This document shows, piece after piece, positions 11,644 through 22,851 of a stretch of DNA of 64,000 nucleotides. The position numbers were made by a program, and so were the translations under genes. The notes below the pieces were generated by a model. It saw nothing but the letters and a program-made list of their open reading frames with translations, did not search any database and was not told the origin of the DNA. Positions within the stretch are counted from its first letter, which is position 1. Every line of letters starts with the position of its first letter. Origin of the DNA: Lepidurus packardi (lineage: Eukaryota > Arthropoda > Branchiopoda > Notostraca > Triopsidae); the NCBI GenBank assembly GCA_023053545.1, contig JAKZAN010000151.1:1-64000 (forward strand), given 5' to 3'.

Positions 11644-12673
11644 TCACTCGCTGTTTAGTTTCATTCCTCTCAACGACATCAGCAGTTCCCTTCTCGCCTT
11701 CAAATGCAGCCTCCTCGAATCCGGCTTCATCTTCCGCGACGTCATTATCGATAACGGCTGCACCCATTGCAAGTAATACATGCTCAAGCACCTCAAAATT
11801 TTCATGTACTAGATTTCTTCTGCTCCTGAACAGGGCCATTTCCAAAGGGACATGATCTTGACTTGATTGAGGTAGTAAGGAGTATTCTTCTTTATCAAAG
11901 CGACGAAATCATAGAATCCTTTGATTTCCTCTTCGGTGAGATTGGGGAAGCGTTAAGTGAGGACTTTGAGGGACTTCTTTTCACAGCGGAGGAACGTGAG
12001 AAGCTGATTGCCGATATTCGTTGCCAGGTTGCGGCATGCATTCTGTTGATAAGTTTTCTTCTTGTATTTCTTAAATTGATGAGCCGACGCTCAGGAATAT
12101 TAGGGATATAGTTTGAGGAGTATGGGTACCTTCGTGTCGATATTCCGGATGTTGCTGAGTTCGGACGATGAGTTGGCACCATTCCACTCGGAGTCGCTGG
12201 CCGAAGCACTCAGCCTATGTGTCTTCTTCTTGAGTTTCTTGGAGGACGGCGCAGGGATATTTTAGGATTCTGAACAACAAATACAAATAGTTACAGGAAT
12301 AGGAGGTTGAGGCAAAGGAATTCGCAATAAGTGGATAACATAGAAAAGGGCAGCTGGAAAATATGTGGGTATTACTGGCGACTTCCTCCTTCTAAGTGAT
12401 TGTGTCCGCAGTGTCCCTCTTGTTTTCCCCCTCCTCTTTCAAGTCTCTGTTGTGCAGGAACTGGTCGTCGAATGTCTGGTATTGCTCAGCAAAGTTGGAG
12501 CTGGGTGCACCATACCCCGCATCCAACTCGGGGGGGTAGATTATGTACTGAATCATTGAGGGGGCAAGGGAGTACTGCTGGTCGTAGGGGTAGGGAGCAG
12601 GAGCGCAGGGGAGGGTGGTGGGATAGTAGGTGTAGCCATAGAGACCAGTGTTAAAGGGCAAACTATTGTTCAT
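11644..12673 (-). CDS. Multi-exon protein, unknown, basic conserved core
   Basis: The N-terminal exon (ATG at 12673) is rich in Tyr, Pro and Asn. A Ser-rich basic linker follows (KKLKKKTHR), joined through a 25-nt intron ending near 12270. The core then reads KYKKKTYQQNACRNLATNIG and continues with NQLLTFLR, followed by an acidic helix and a YDFVALIKKNTPYYLN segment. An intron of about 54 nt near 12077-12130 links linker and core. The core is typical of a small folded domain that I cannot name. The last exon is ambiguous: one frame ends in TGA at 11644, another acidic frame runs further. The intron between the first exon and the linker is not resolved, so treat the outer limits as approximate. 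Confidence 0.5.
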
Positions 12674-13444
12674 AGGATGAATCTGTATTTTTAGTGGGTG
12701 GTGTGAAGGGGTATTGTTATGAATTGGAGTGAGTATTTGTTTATTTTAAAAACCCGTGATGGTATATAGGGTGGGTTTGGAACCAACATTAATGGGTGTG
12801 GTGATTATGCGTCCAATAATCCCACTTGGCCCCCGACTATTTAATTTAATCACTTTTATGTTTATTCCCACAATCCTTAACGTTCATCTGTCTTCTCCAT
12901 GACAAATCTGCTGCCTATATACTATGGTCTTTTCCACCCACTTCCTAATTACAAAATCAACACGACACACGCTCCAGACAAAATACAATTCACAAATGGG
13001 GGATTGCCCACGACAATGTGCCAGAGGAGAGTCTTAGCAGGGTATTGCGTCCAGGGATAAGCGAAGCAGGCACAGTATGACGCGGGGTCAGAAAGGTTGT
13101 TGTTCTACAGGCGGGCATTTTAGGAACTACAACTATCAATTAGTATTGCTAGTCTAGTTATTCTCGTCATGACACCGATACTGATAATTTATGGGATTTC
13201 TTAATTTTATTGCCTGATTTGGCTTGTGATATAATCAGTAGCCTTGGCCTAGTGCCAACTCCCTCAGCTCCAAGGCTGTAACCTCCCAAACTATCCCTAA
13301 TCTCAGTTTTTACCCTCAGCTCCCAACATATCCTTTCCTCACATTATTAACGTTCTGCCACTTTCTGGCCCTCAGCCACTCTATGTCCCGACGCACGTTT
13401 TCAGAATTACCCTCTGCATTGAATAACCCCATTCACTTACCTGA
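12674..13444. other. Intergenic, 5' flanks of divergent genes
   Basis: About 770 bases lie between a minus-strand and a plus-strand gene. No frame with convincing composition was found. A first exon of the downstream gene may lie at its right end: the ATG at 13383 opens a frame of about 27 codons, but I could not splice it in phase to the following exon through the GT at 13462 and the AG at 13486. Confidence 0.4.
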
Positions 13445-14515
13445 CCCACTCCGCACCACCCGTATACAGCAGTATCATCATTGCAGTTCTTAAGCATATA
13501 TCCTCACAGTCATTCCCAAAATAGCAATTCGTTCGACACTTCCAGTCTCCAGGGGCAGCATCCTAGCGACTTCGACCAAACCTTCGGTAACATTCAGCAC
13601 CCACCTCAGACCTCCGTTAGACCAGGCTCATTTGGGAATATGAGCTTTGGCAAATAAACGGGGCCTGCTGTCTAAAAAACAAACGCCTTGGGATCCACCG
13701 AGTAGCTCGCATGCCACGACAACAATCGAGAACCTCTCCACACTCTCGTTGATCTAAAAAGAATAGGCACACACTTGAGAGACGAAGAAGCTGATCTTCA
13801 AAAGAACAACCAGATGAGTGCATCGAGCCCGAAAATATCTTTAAAGGAGGTTTACAGCAAGAGCAGCAGTGGAAGCAGTCTGCGTCGGAAGGGAGACACG
13901 AACAGCATGGTATCGATCAAAGGATATAACTCTGCGGAAGAAGCGCTGAGTCCCCAGTATCTCATAAACACCCCCGACAGATCGAATAAAGTGAACAGAG
14001 ATAAGATAACAAAGGAACAACGCTCCAACATCTGCGCCAACTGCCACCAAATTCTATTAAAAACTTCCCTCCCCTCCATAACATGCACTTGCAAGGACAT
14101 AATGTGCCACAAATGTATCGAGTTCTGGGATAAGCACCAGTGTGACCAGAGGGAAGACCTCATCAAGCAGCATACCGTCCCCTATAAGTTTGAGTGCAAA
14201 CATCTCTTCGTGTGGGCATTCAGGCTGTTTACTATCCCGCTGCTTCTGGTCGTAGGAGTGGTGGGGCTCCTATCGGTCATGCTGTTGTACTGGATAGGAC
14301 TGGTACTGTTCTCGCCAATCCAAGGGTGTCTGAGATGGAGCGAGGCTCTGTAGAACGAGAGTAATAAGCACAAGCGAGTGATAATGGCTGTTTTTCTGCC
14401 AGTGTACCTGGTGAGGTATATGGTGGAGTGGTTAATCGAAATTTGGAGCGAATATGTGGAGACGATGAAGGCGATTTCGGAAAGTGTGGTCTGGCAGTTC
14501 ATCGAGTGGCTGTGA
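13445..14515 (+). CDS. Membrane protein with Cys/His-rich domain
   Basis: The frame is open from just after a TGA at 13442 to TGA at 14513, 357 codons. It probably starts with an exon joined at the AG ending at 13486, or at the internal ATG near 13640. The N-terminal half is Ser/Asn/His/Gln-rich and likely disordered. A compact Cys-rich module follows: C-x2-C-H, then C-x-C, then C-H-x-C and a final C, compatible with zinc binding. Two hydrophobic helices come next (about 35 and 23 residues), and the C-terminal tail is amphipathic. This resembles membrane-anchored RING- or FYVE-like proteins in layout, but the cysteine spacing does not let me assign either. Function unknown. Confidence 0.6.
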
Positions 14516-14724
14516 AGGGAGAAGTGATGATGGTTATGTATGTTGCAGGGGTATGACTTAAGCTATTAGCAGGCGAAGTATCATGATTCACCCAATATAT
14601 TTAAACTTCAGTAAAAGACCCAATAATATCTGGGCACTCTCCCGAGTTCAACAGTATTTCCTAGACCTGTGCGCAAGGGAATAATCTACAACATCCGTAG
14701 CCGTGCATTACTAAATATCACACT

Positions 14725-15142
14725 TCACTCCTCGTTCTCTCTGCGCAGCTGCTCCTCCACAGCCATTCTGACCAGATCGTCTCGCTGTCCCGACCCCCTG
14801 TACCACGCATATCCAACAATCAGCGAGTAAGCAAGGAATATTGCTAGCATAATGGCCCCGCCAGATTCGAACGATTGCACACCACCTCCTGTCTCTTCGA
14901 TTGCCTTCCTACGATGGGTTTAACATAAAAAAGATGTGGACAACATAGATGTTGGGGCGTTACGAGAGCTGGTAGAAAGCAACGATGAGTCCAAAGGTCA
15001 TGAAGATCAGAGCAATGACCTTGATCCAGACGGAGAGCTCGCTCTCAGTGTCAACATAGGTGTTGGCTGCAGACTTCTTGAGAGGAGCGTCTTCGCCGTA
15101 GATCCTGTCGGTGTTATTGACGAGGGTGGAGTTGTTCATCAT
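14725..15142 (-). CDS. Small two-TM membrane protein
   Basis: One 55-nt intron (14909-14963) gives 121 codons. Two ATGs open the frame. After a 35-residue hydrophilic start comes a first membrane helix (about 20 residues, WIKVIALIFMTFGLIVAFY). A short acidic loop, a second helix (AIMLAIFLAYSLIVGYAWY) and a charged tail ending in several Glu follow. There is no signal peptide. The charge pattern suggests both ends on the same side. I do not recognise a family; small two-TM proteins like this occur in the ER and in organelle membranes. Confidence 0.65.
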
Positions 15143-15272
15143 GGGTTTAGATAGGCTTACTTTTATATGTTTGATTTGGATTATATGTTTGGAAAGAGTT
15201 TTATAACCATGGGCACCCCTTACTAATTAAAATACCAGACTGAACCCAATTCATGGACACAATTAATCCGCC

Positions 15273-15840
15273 TCAGCTCTGTTCCCCTCCTAGCCCAATC
15301 GTCTCTGCCGCATTCGCCTTCGCTTTACGCTCCAAATGTTCGTTATACCCCATAATTTCCTACTACTACGCTGTGTACTCTCTGAACGCACCCCAACCCC
15401 GACCGTCGGGGCCTGATGGCCTATACTACTTCGATTCCAAGAACTTCTCATCAAGTTCGAGGTACTATTTGGGCGGCCTGTATTTTTGGACATGATCGAC
15501 GCGAATGGTCCTGCCACAAAGTTCGATGCCATTGAAGTTATCGACGGCTAGAATCGTCGAGCGCTGGTCTTAGAAGGCGATGAAGGCGAAACCCTTGGGC
15601 TTGCCTGTGTGCTTGTCTCTGATGAGGTTAACATCTACGATTTCTCCGACTTCGGAAAAGACAACGACGAGGTCTCCTTCATTCATGCGGTAGTTGAGTC
15701 CACCTACGAATATGTATGCACTAGAGTACTGGAGTATAGTTGTGGAGGGAGTATACGTCTTGGTGCCAGGATGCCGCCTGGGAAATATTATTTTTGAGTT
15801 CGTTGAGGGTGAACTTCTGGATGTTGCGGACAGTGTACAT
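15273..15840 (-). CDS. RBMX2: RBMX2/Ist3 RNA-binding protein of the spliceosome
   Basis: A 28-nt intron (15729-15756) gives 180 codons. The short N-terminus with SWHQDY leads into one RRM. RNP2 is IFVGGL and RNP1 is KGFAFIAF. The stretch [14 protein letters not shown] and then [16 protein letters not shown] is the hallmark of RBMX2 (yeast Ist3/Snu17). In that family the protein sits in the RES complex of activated spliceosomes and helps retain and splice pre-mRNA. The residue just before DQRST is encoded by TAA and is Glu in human and yeast, which supports TAA=Glu. The C-terminus is acidic, with three consecutive TAG codons. Confidence 0.9.
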
Positions 15841-16665
15841 GGGTTGTTTGGACTTGTATGTATATTATAAAAGGAGTAATGATGCTAGAAGTGGCAGAAA
15901 AGATAATATTTTCACAGGCGGCTGAAGTGTGTGAGGGTCAGAATAAAGGTCATGCCATCGGTTCTTAAACTGTCTGGCATCCTTATTCCTTCCCTCCCTT
16001 CGGCCATCCTTGCTTATTTCTACTCCAACCAACATTCTTCTAGTTCAATAAAATACCCGATCATCACAATATTCTACATATAAAAGTAATTCGTTCATTT
16101 TGGTTCTTAATTCTAAAGGTTGTCCTTTATTCTTGTTTCCTCGTCTTTGCCAAACTCCTCCATCAAACACAACTTCTACGTCTCTTCACCCCCCTTCCAC
16201 TACCCTCTAGCTCATTCAGACTGTAATTCTGGATTCGAGAAAATATCTTGACGATTTTTAATTTTTGATCTCTAGCTCGGGTTTCCTGCATTCCAAGTAC
16301 GCCTTTTGTGTTTTTGCTTTGTGAGTTCGACGGAGTCCTTGAGGTTGCCGTAGGGATGGGGAGTTTGGATGGAGTTTTGAGGCTAGGTGAGTTGGGGAGA
16401 GGTGTTTGCAGTGCGATTTCCCATGGATTGGAGGGTGTAGAGATTGAATAATTGGCTGGATATTATAGAAGCAATTTGTCAGGAAGCTTAAGTTTTGATA
16501 ATAGCTTGGTGAGTGGTGAGTCGGGTTGCCAGAAAATTTGGGTCCCGAGTTTTAATGAGCATCGGAATAAACACTGTTTTCCCTGGGCTCAAAATAGCCG
16601 AATCTCCCTTCTCCCGGTCTCTTCCCAAAAATTATTACTTACCCCATTTACTATTGCAAAACCTC
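15841..16665. other. Intergenic region, no gene identified
   Basis: About 825 bases between divergent genes. Several short frames are present on both strands, but none has a recognisable motif or coherent composition once TGA is taken as the only stop. The stretch 16010-16330 is pyrimidine-rich on the plus strand. I see no tRNA-like or repeat structure. Confidence 0.4.
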
Positions 16666-17788
16666 ATGAAGCACTAGCAAGTCCTTAAAATCGTCGACTA
16701 CCTCCACACTGTCTTCATCGACGCCTCCCCCGCTCTCGTCTACAACCAGCAGTCCACCTTCATCATGCTTCTCTACTTCTCTCTCGAGACCCTTGACGTC
16801 CTCGACCATCTCCACCGCATCTCAGTACTATTCCGCCTGCCACCTTTTAGCACATCCGATCCAAAATCATAGACTTCATCTACTCTCTTCAAATCCAGGC
16901 CTAGCGATACTCGGGATTCCTCTGCTCGCATGTTTTTACAGACTTGAAAGCCGTAGACAGCCAATACAATGTGCCCCACATTGTTTTCTCCTACTCAGGT
17001 ATCTTCTTATCAATCATCAATTTCTTGTGCTTCTAACATCGGGACTCCATAGCCATTAATTGTCTCTGCATACTAGGCGATGACCTCTCCAGACTCAACA
17101 GAAAGGGTCTTCTCACAAGCATATCCCTCTGCAGACAGCCTGATGGAAGTTTTAGCAACTTTCCTGAGTCTAAGGAAGCAGATCTTCGATTTGTGTATGC
17201 TGCTGTAGCACTGTGTAGGATTCTTGGTGACTTTTCACCGGTTGATAAAGAGAAGACTGTAAACTTTGTACGGGAGTGTTCGAACCTTGACGGGGGGTTT
17301 GGACTCAGACCCAACAACTAGTCGCACTGCGGAGCCATCTACTGCGCAGTAGCCAGTCTTCACATTTTAGATGAACTGCACATCTTGGAACAGAGTCACG
17401 AATTGGTGCACTTCTTAGTCTCCAGACAAACGCACAACATCGAGCGTAAATACAAATATTATCTTCTGTAATATGCAATGTAGATCCTGACCTTGTTGGA
17501 GTCCAAGGCCGTGTTGGAAAGCTCCCAGACTCGTGCTACAGCTTCTGGGCTTCGGCATCTCTCCAGCTCCTTCTCGGCAAACAACTCATGAATCACCACA
17601 TCACTAACTTCCTCTAGCTCTGTGCTCTTGAAGAGAATGGTCTTTTCCGAAAATTCCCGCAGATCTCACACGGGGACCCTCTACATACTCTGCACTCCAT
17701 CGTGGGGAGAAGGCTGCTGTTGGGCGACCGGATCGAATAGCTGTGCCTAGAGCAAGGTATAAAGCAGAACAAGATACCTAAAGTTTGA
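16666..17788 (+). CDS. PGGT1B: Protein geranylgeranyltransferase type I, beta subunit
   Basis: Three introns (26, 54 and 56 nt) give exactly 329 codons. The protein shows the alpha-alpha barrel repeats of prenyltransferase beta subunits. Diagnostic segments are ILGDDLSR, QPDGSF, a DGGF-type strand, SHCGAIYCAVASL, QGR-x-GK-LPDSCYSFW and GDPLHTLHSIVG. These include the zinc-ligand region (DSCYSFW) and a C-terminal ligand (HTLH region). The ILGDD motif favours GGTase-I over farnesyltransferase. The enzyme attaches geranylgeranyl groups to CaaX proteins such as Rho family GTPases, with a partner alpha subunit not seen here. A TAG codon sits at the conserved Glu of the ESH motif. Confidence 0.9.
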
Positions 17789-17854
17789 AGTGTATTGTGG
17801 ATAGAAATAGCACATGGATTGTATGTGAGAGCAGAGTTCATTTAATTCGAGTGG

Positions 17855-18319
17855 TCAGGGCTGGGGCTAGTGAGTTCGTTTGTGCTGCTCCACCATGTTT
17901 TGAAACTCCAGCAGCTGTGCTTCGTATTCTGCAGTTTTGGCTCTCAACAGCTCAGTCTCCTGCCTCGTCATTTGCAGAAGAGACCGTTTGATTTCGCACT
18001 GCCGTACCTTTTTGCACATGTCATAGAATTCCTCCGTCAATCTTTAGAGCTCGGTATCGTTGACGTTGACATTTCGAGACAACTTTTAGAGGATGCCGAT
18101 CATCTTGCTGCCGATGACGTTGTTGTAGAATTTGAGCTGCTCCTTGACGCCGGCCTCCAACTTGTATTCATTGGCATCGGCGTCGGACGGGTTTTGGTAG
18201 TCTTTGAACTCATGCCTGATGCCGAAGACGCGGAAGTGGGAGATGAAAGGCGTGATGGAACAGAGGTCGGGAGGTTCATTAGATTGCTCCTTATAATGGT
18301 TAGGAGGGTTGGGGAACAT
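17855..18319 (-). CDS. MED7: Mediator subunit 7-like protein
   Basis: An intronless frame of 154 residues. The N-terminus MFPNPPNHY followed by a proline pair and a VFGI segment matches the extended arm of MED7. The rest is helical, including a LKFYNNVIGSKMIGILEKL segment like the MED7 helix that pairs with MED21. It then forms a coiled coil with an MTRQETELLRAK stretch where MED7 has the RPHQARE motif; that motif itself is not conserved. In the family the protein joins the middle module of Mediator and RNA polymerase II. The length is typical or slightly short. Two TAA codons are in frame. Confidence 0.65.
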
Positions 18320-18407
18320 GTCTATGAGGTATTGGAGACAGTAAATCCTGCAATTACTACAAATTTACTATACACACTCTTCTTAAGTATAGCTTTAGTG
18401 CTTACAA

Positions 18408-20313
18408 TCATTCGATATCAAAGGAACCCACTTCATGAAGCTACGATTCTTGAAGCAGATTCTTGGATGCTATATCATTGCGTTCCTTCTTATCTTAGGC
18501 AGTTACGCTGGATTTGCTGCGATTCTCAACATTAGCTTCTCTCTTCTAGGACTAGCTCTAGATAATATTGATGCTCATGGAGTCCAGCTATTTATCATAG
18601 TTGATAGTCCCTGTGTCCTCATCTTCAGCCCTCTACTGTTTCGTCGGAATGGAGTCATTTTTCATGGCAGGAGCTTGGTCGATACTTTTGCCAATTAGCA
18701 AGTCATTCTTATTGTATGGATGTTCGACGTCTTCCTCGTCTTCTAATTAATCGTAGAGGTTGGGGAATTCAATTTTAACGTTCTGGTAATTATTGAGTAG
18801 GGTGTCAGGGTGTTGGCTGTGGAGGAACACAGATGCGGGGCTGAGGCGTGCTTCTTTGGTCGGCGAGTACATAAAAAGCATGTATGTTATGTAGAGATTG
18901 ATTTCGACGTAGATGATGAGGATGCGGTTGGGAAAGACAGAATAGATGTCGAATCCCGAGCTGAAGAAGAACAGGAACAGGCAGAACACGAAGAAGATGC
19001 TGAAGTTTGTAAAGAGTTTATTCCTCCATATTTTCTCATCGTACTTCCGGTAGATCATTATGAAGCTGACGATGATCCTCACCAGGATGCTCACCAATAA
19101 AAAAGTGCTGAAAACCAGCATCACATAGAAACCCCCTGAGGCCAGCTCATTGATCTCCACAAAGGGGTCACTATTATGCTGGTAGCTGAAGTACAAGTAG
19201 TAACCCAGCAGGAATATCCAGGTAAGAGAGATGACCAGAAGTTTCTTCCAGTCAAGTACCTGTGTTTCTTTCTGGCCATTCTCCAGTTCGATGCGATCGA
19301 GCACACAGAGCCAGAAGAAGAGCAAGAAGCAGACCATGTTGACGACAAACAGCACGGAGAAAAAGTTCGATGCATTGTTGGGACTCGTAATAGTTATGAT
19401 GTAGAAAGGGTCGTTGAAGAAGATGAGCAGCACCCCCAGAAACCAGATAAGTTTCTGCTAGATTACCAGATCGGAAACCCTGAACCTTCTCAGGTTCAGA
19501 GTATACAACACGAAAGACACGATCGAGCACCCGAAGAACACGTAGCGAGTCGCTATCGAGAACACTGAGAAGGCGTTGTTGATAGTAGAGGCTTCCACTG
19601 TGATGTTCTCGAGGGTCGTCGTTGTATCCAGATCATTTGGATAGGATATGATGAACAAGTAGTTTTGTTAAGCCAGTTGTCGGAGGTAGGCCAGTTCGGC
19701 CACGTATCCCAGGTGCATGCCCTTGCTAGAGAAATACTTTTCTGACTTGCCATTGACGAGTTCATAGGATGCACTGTATTAATTAATTTTGGTAGCCAGC
19801 CAGTCTGTGCCTTCCTTTTTGACTTTGAAGACTTTGATAGTCACATTAGCTTTGATATTGATGTCCGCTTTAGGGTTCTTGACTGCGAAATATGACTGAA
19901 GTAGGACGAACTGGTTCAGCGGAGAGATGCCCTGCACCAACAGTCCCTTCTCGGGGTGATTATAAATTTAAAAAGGCGAGCAGGAGATGTTTCCATTGGA
20001 GGCGTCCACGATCACGGGATTCACGCATGGGTTATTTTCCTACTTGTATTTCTCGATCGGCTCAGGGACTAAAGATGGGGTGAGACAGGAGAGTTACGAA
20101 AGTTGATGAGGATGAAGGTTAGGAGAGTGACTCCGAAGAAGACTCCCCAGTGCAGGAACTGATGGCGTTTTCCCTGATTGTCAGCATAGATTTTGAGAAG
20201 CCTACGGGAATAGCCAGTGATTGTTAGGATTGATGGAAATACTCGGGGTTTTAGAGAGATGACTGATTAGTTTGTTGCGGGATCATAGTGTTTTCGGTTC
20301 CTTGTCTGGTCAT
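18408..20313 (-). CDS. TMEM181: TMEM181-like seven-TM protein
   Basis: Introns of 41 and 29 nt give exactly 612 codons. A short cytosolic start is followed by one membrane helix and then a lumenal domain of about 180 residues rich in beta strands. Six or more membrane helices follow and then a long acidic cytosolic tail. The conserved block EQKLIWFLGVLLIFFNDPF matches TMEM181 of animals and its Wntless-like (GOLD plus seven helices) relatives; the first Glu of that block is TAG. The arrangement suggests trafficking or receptor-like roles in the secretory pathway, by analogy only. The tail is rich in Glu/Asp and Ser, with many TAG/TAA codons. Confidence 0.8.
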
Positions 20314-20500
20314 TGAGAAGTGATCTTGTTTAAAGTATGGGGGTAGGCAATATAAAGACTATACATGCATAGAAGCAAATCAGCGATTGCCCCTTCCAAT
20401 ATAGGCGACTAAGACGGTTATCCCTTTAGCTAGGAAATTAATTGCAGAAGCCTCCTCAATGACCAATTCCCACTATAAATACGAAAACCTGTGAGTTCTT

Positions 20501-21827
20501 ATGTTGAGAATCCTGAGCCGAGTGCCTGTTTTCACCTTCTCTAAGCCAGCCACCCCCAATAATATTAACCCCATCAACTATCAAATTGGGAAACAGCTAA
20601 CCAAAGTGGTCTCTCTCAACCAATAGTAACTCCGCATTCTAGACCAAATCCCTGCCTACCAGTCTGCACTCTTACAGCTCGATCGTGACTATGTTGCCCC
20701 CGCCCTACAGCAGATGCAGATCGTCCAAAAACACATCCAGTCGTCCCATCCTTATGAGGTTAACCTCCAAATGTACGTTCTCAACAGACTCGCCATCATC
20801 CACAAGCTGCTCGACGACAACCGAGGACTCACCGACATCCTGCAGGAGCTGTACTTCATGAGTGTTAGCTATCACGGCAGCCAAGCTCCCCAGAACGTGA
20901 AACACCTCAATAACCTATTCTTGAGTTTTATCCATAACGACCCTCTCCGTGCAGAAGCACTGATCGAGTATCTGGATCAGGAGATCGACAAAAACAATAT
21001 ATCTGCAGGATACCGAATTCCTATGCGCTTCTTCAGCAGCGTCCTCTATGCTATTCAGGATGAGCTGCCTCTCGCCATCAACAACCTGTCTCGAATAGAA
21101 CCACAGAACGCTCAAGACAAACTCATGGTTACTAATAACCTTACCTGGATGAAACTTTGGGCCTCTCCTAGCCACGAACTCAAGTTCACTTTAGAAGAGT
21201 CTGTCGAGAAACTAGGTGATTGCCTCCGCGAAGCAGAATGTAATTTGACAGTTTTAGCTATGAATGCCCTGTTTTAATACAGATAACGATGTCGCAGGAT
21301 GTGTTTTATCCCGAACCGAGCAGGAGGATGAACTGATTGACTATATCCTCAAAACGGATATAGGTTCCAAGACCCGACTTCGGCAGGAGACCATCAAACT
21401 GTTGCACAAACATAGCCATGTTCTATGCATGAATCTCGGATAGATGCACTTCTACAGTCGTCGTTATGATGATTGTGCTTTTTGGATGCAGCTCGGGATG
21501 GCACACGGCACCAAGCTGTAAGAATTCGATCGAGTGAATAGGGCGATGGTTTTCACTGCGAAAATCTTCGAAAATGATGCAGCCTACGACAACGCCGAGA
21601 ACACGTATTTAGAGCTTCTGGCGAATAGCAAATACCTACCCTGGTATAGTCGCATCTACGCACTTCAGAGCTATGCGTAGTTCCTACACAAGAGAGAGCG
21701 ATATTTGGAGAGCGATGAGTACAATTAGCAGATCGTGAATTTCTCAGAGAAGTTGTCGAGGGCCACAACAGGGTTCGAAGGCAGATTGGAAAATCTACTG
21801 CTTCCAGACTACGACTTTTCATACTGA
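20501..21827 (+). CDS. Helical-repeat protein, probable mitochondrial targeting
   Basis: A 43-nt intron near 21242-21284 joins to exactly 428 codons. The start MLRILSRVPVFTFSKP is Arg/Ser-rich and amphipathic, as in mitochondrial presequences. The rest is almost entirely helical, with repeated helix pairs of about 35 residues that look like TPR or PPR-like solenoids. Examples are the YLDQEIDKNNISAGYRIPMR and YSRRYDDCAFWMQLGMAHG regions. No catalytic motif is visible. It could be a scaffold or an organelle RNA-associated protein. TAA/TAG appear about nine times in frame, at plausible Glu sites. Confidence 0.7.
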
Positions 21828-22007
21828 CTGTGGCTGTATATTCCAAATATTTAGAACATACTCAATATTGCTTGGGAAGAACATTTAAGAAAAAGAACCT
21901 TAGGATTCGAAGTCAAGACTACTGTTACCAGCCAGTAGTTCAATTTAGGGGCGTGTGATAATCTGGAGCATTGTATTAAAGCCAATACGACTAGACCAAA
22001 CAAAATC

Positions 22008-22661
22008 ATGGCGAAGTTGCGCAGAAAGGAGTAGTCCTACGACTACCTGGTCAAACTCATAATCATCGGAGACTCTGGTGTCGGCAAGACCAACATCCTC
22101 ATGAAGTTTAGCGACTACGAATTCAAGGAAAACTACGTGGCCACCATCGGAGTCGATTTCAAGATCAAGACTATACAGGTCGACGACAAGAAAATCAAGC
22201 TCCAGATATGGGACACTGCAGGCCAGGAACGCTTCAAAAATATCACCCAGACCTACTACAAAGGTGCAGTCGGCATCATTCTGACCTACTGTATTACCGA
22301 TGAAGCCAGCTTCGAAAACATATGTACAGCTGTATGACCAACTCATAATTTTCAGAGAAGTGGATTCTGCAAATCAATGATAACAGCAGCGCCGATGTGC
22401 GCAAGATCCTTGTGGCGAACAAGCTGGATCGCAAATAGTAAAGAAAAGTATCCACGGACCAGGGCAAGAGACTGGCACAGAAGCACGACATGCCTTTCTT
22501 CGAAGTGAGTGCCAAGGATGGCACTAACATCTAGTAGATATTCTTCACGTTGGGAAAGGCGATTAAGCGGAAATTCGAGCAATAGAACCAACCGACGTAC
22601 AACGACAGTGCGCAGGTGAACAACAGAAACAATGGGGGGAAAAAAAAAAGCATGCTGCTGA
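22008..22661 (+). CDS. Rab GTPase, frame broken just before the prenyl site
   Basis: A 32-nt intron with the TAG codon split around it gives a Rab fold. G1 is GDSGVGKT, the switch I region ends TIGVDFK, G3 is WDTAGQERF, the G4 region reads VANKLDRK (NKxD) and G5 is EVSAKDG. The switch regions are those of the Rab1/Rab8 group. As written, the frame runs on past the usual end to TGA at 22712. Dropping one A from the ten-A run at 22640-22649 instead gives KKKACC and TGA at 22659, the double-Cys tail that Rab geranylgeranyltransferase modifies. I take that as the real end. It should regulate vesicle transport after membrane anchoring. Confidence 0.9.
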
Positions 22662-22851
22662 GCAGGGTTGGAGGTTGGTTGGATGCATCTGAGAAAAGAG
22701 CGAATCTATTTTGATAAAGTGAGCATTGTCCTGAAGCAGAGTATTTGGCTGATTAACAGCATCGGCGAGTAGGAGCCAGTAAACGGTATACTCCGATTTC
22801 AAATTCATATTAGCACTCAATAAAACTATCCTTATCGCACCCCTTTCTCAA

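Noticed and set aside
13445..14515. Assignment as a RING E3 ligase
   Set aside because: The Cys/His order does not match RING (C3HC4) spacing; only the membrane topology resembles such proteins.
18435..18698. Plus-strand ORF with hydrophobic start
   Set aside because: It lies opposite the C-terminal tail of TMEM181. The minus frame, with TAA/TAG as Glu, gives an acidic tail in phase with the conserved membrane part, so the plus ORF is a shadow.
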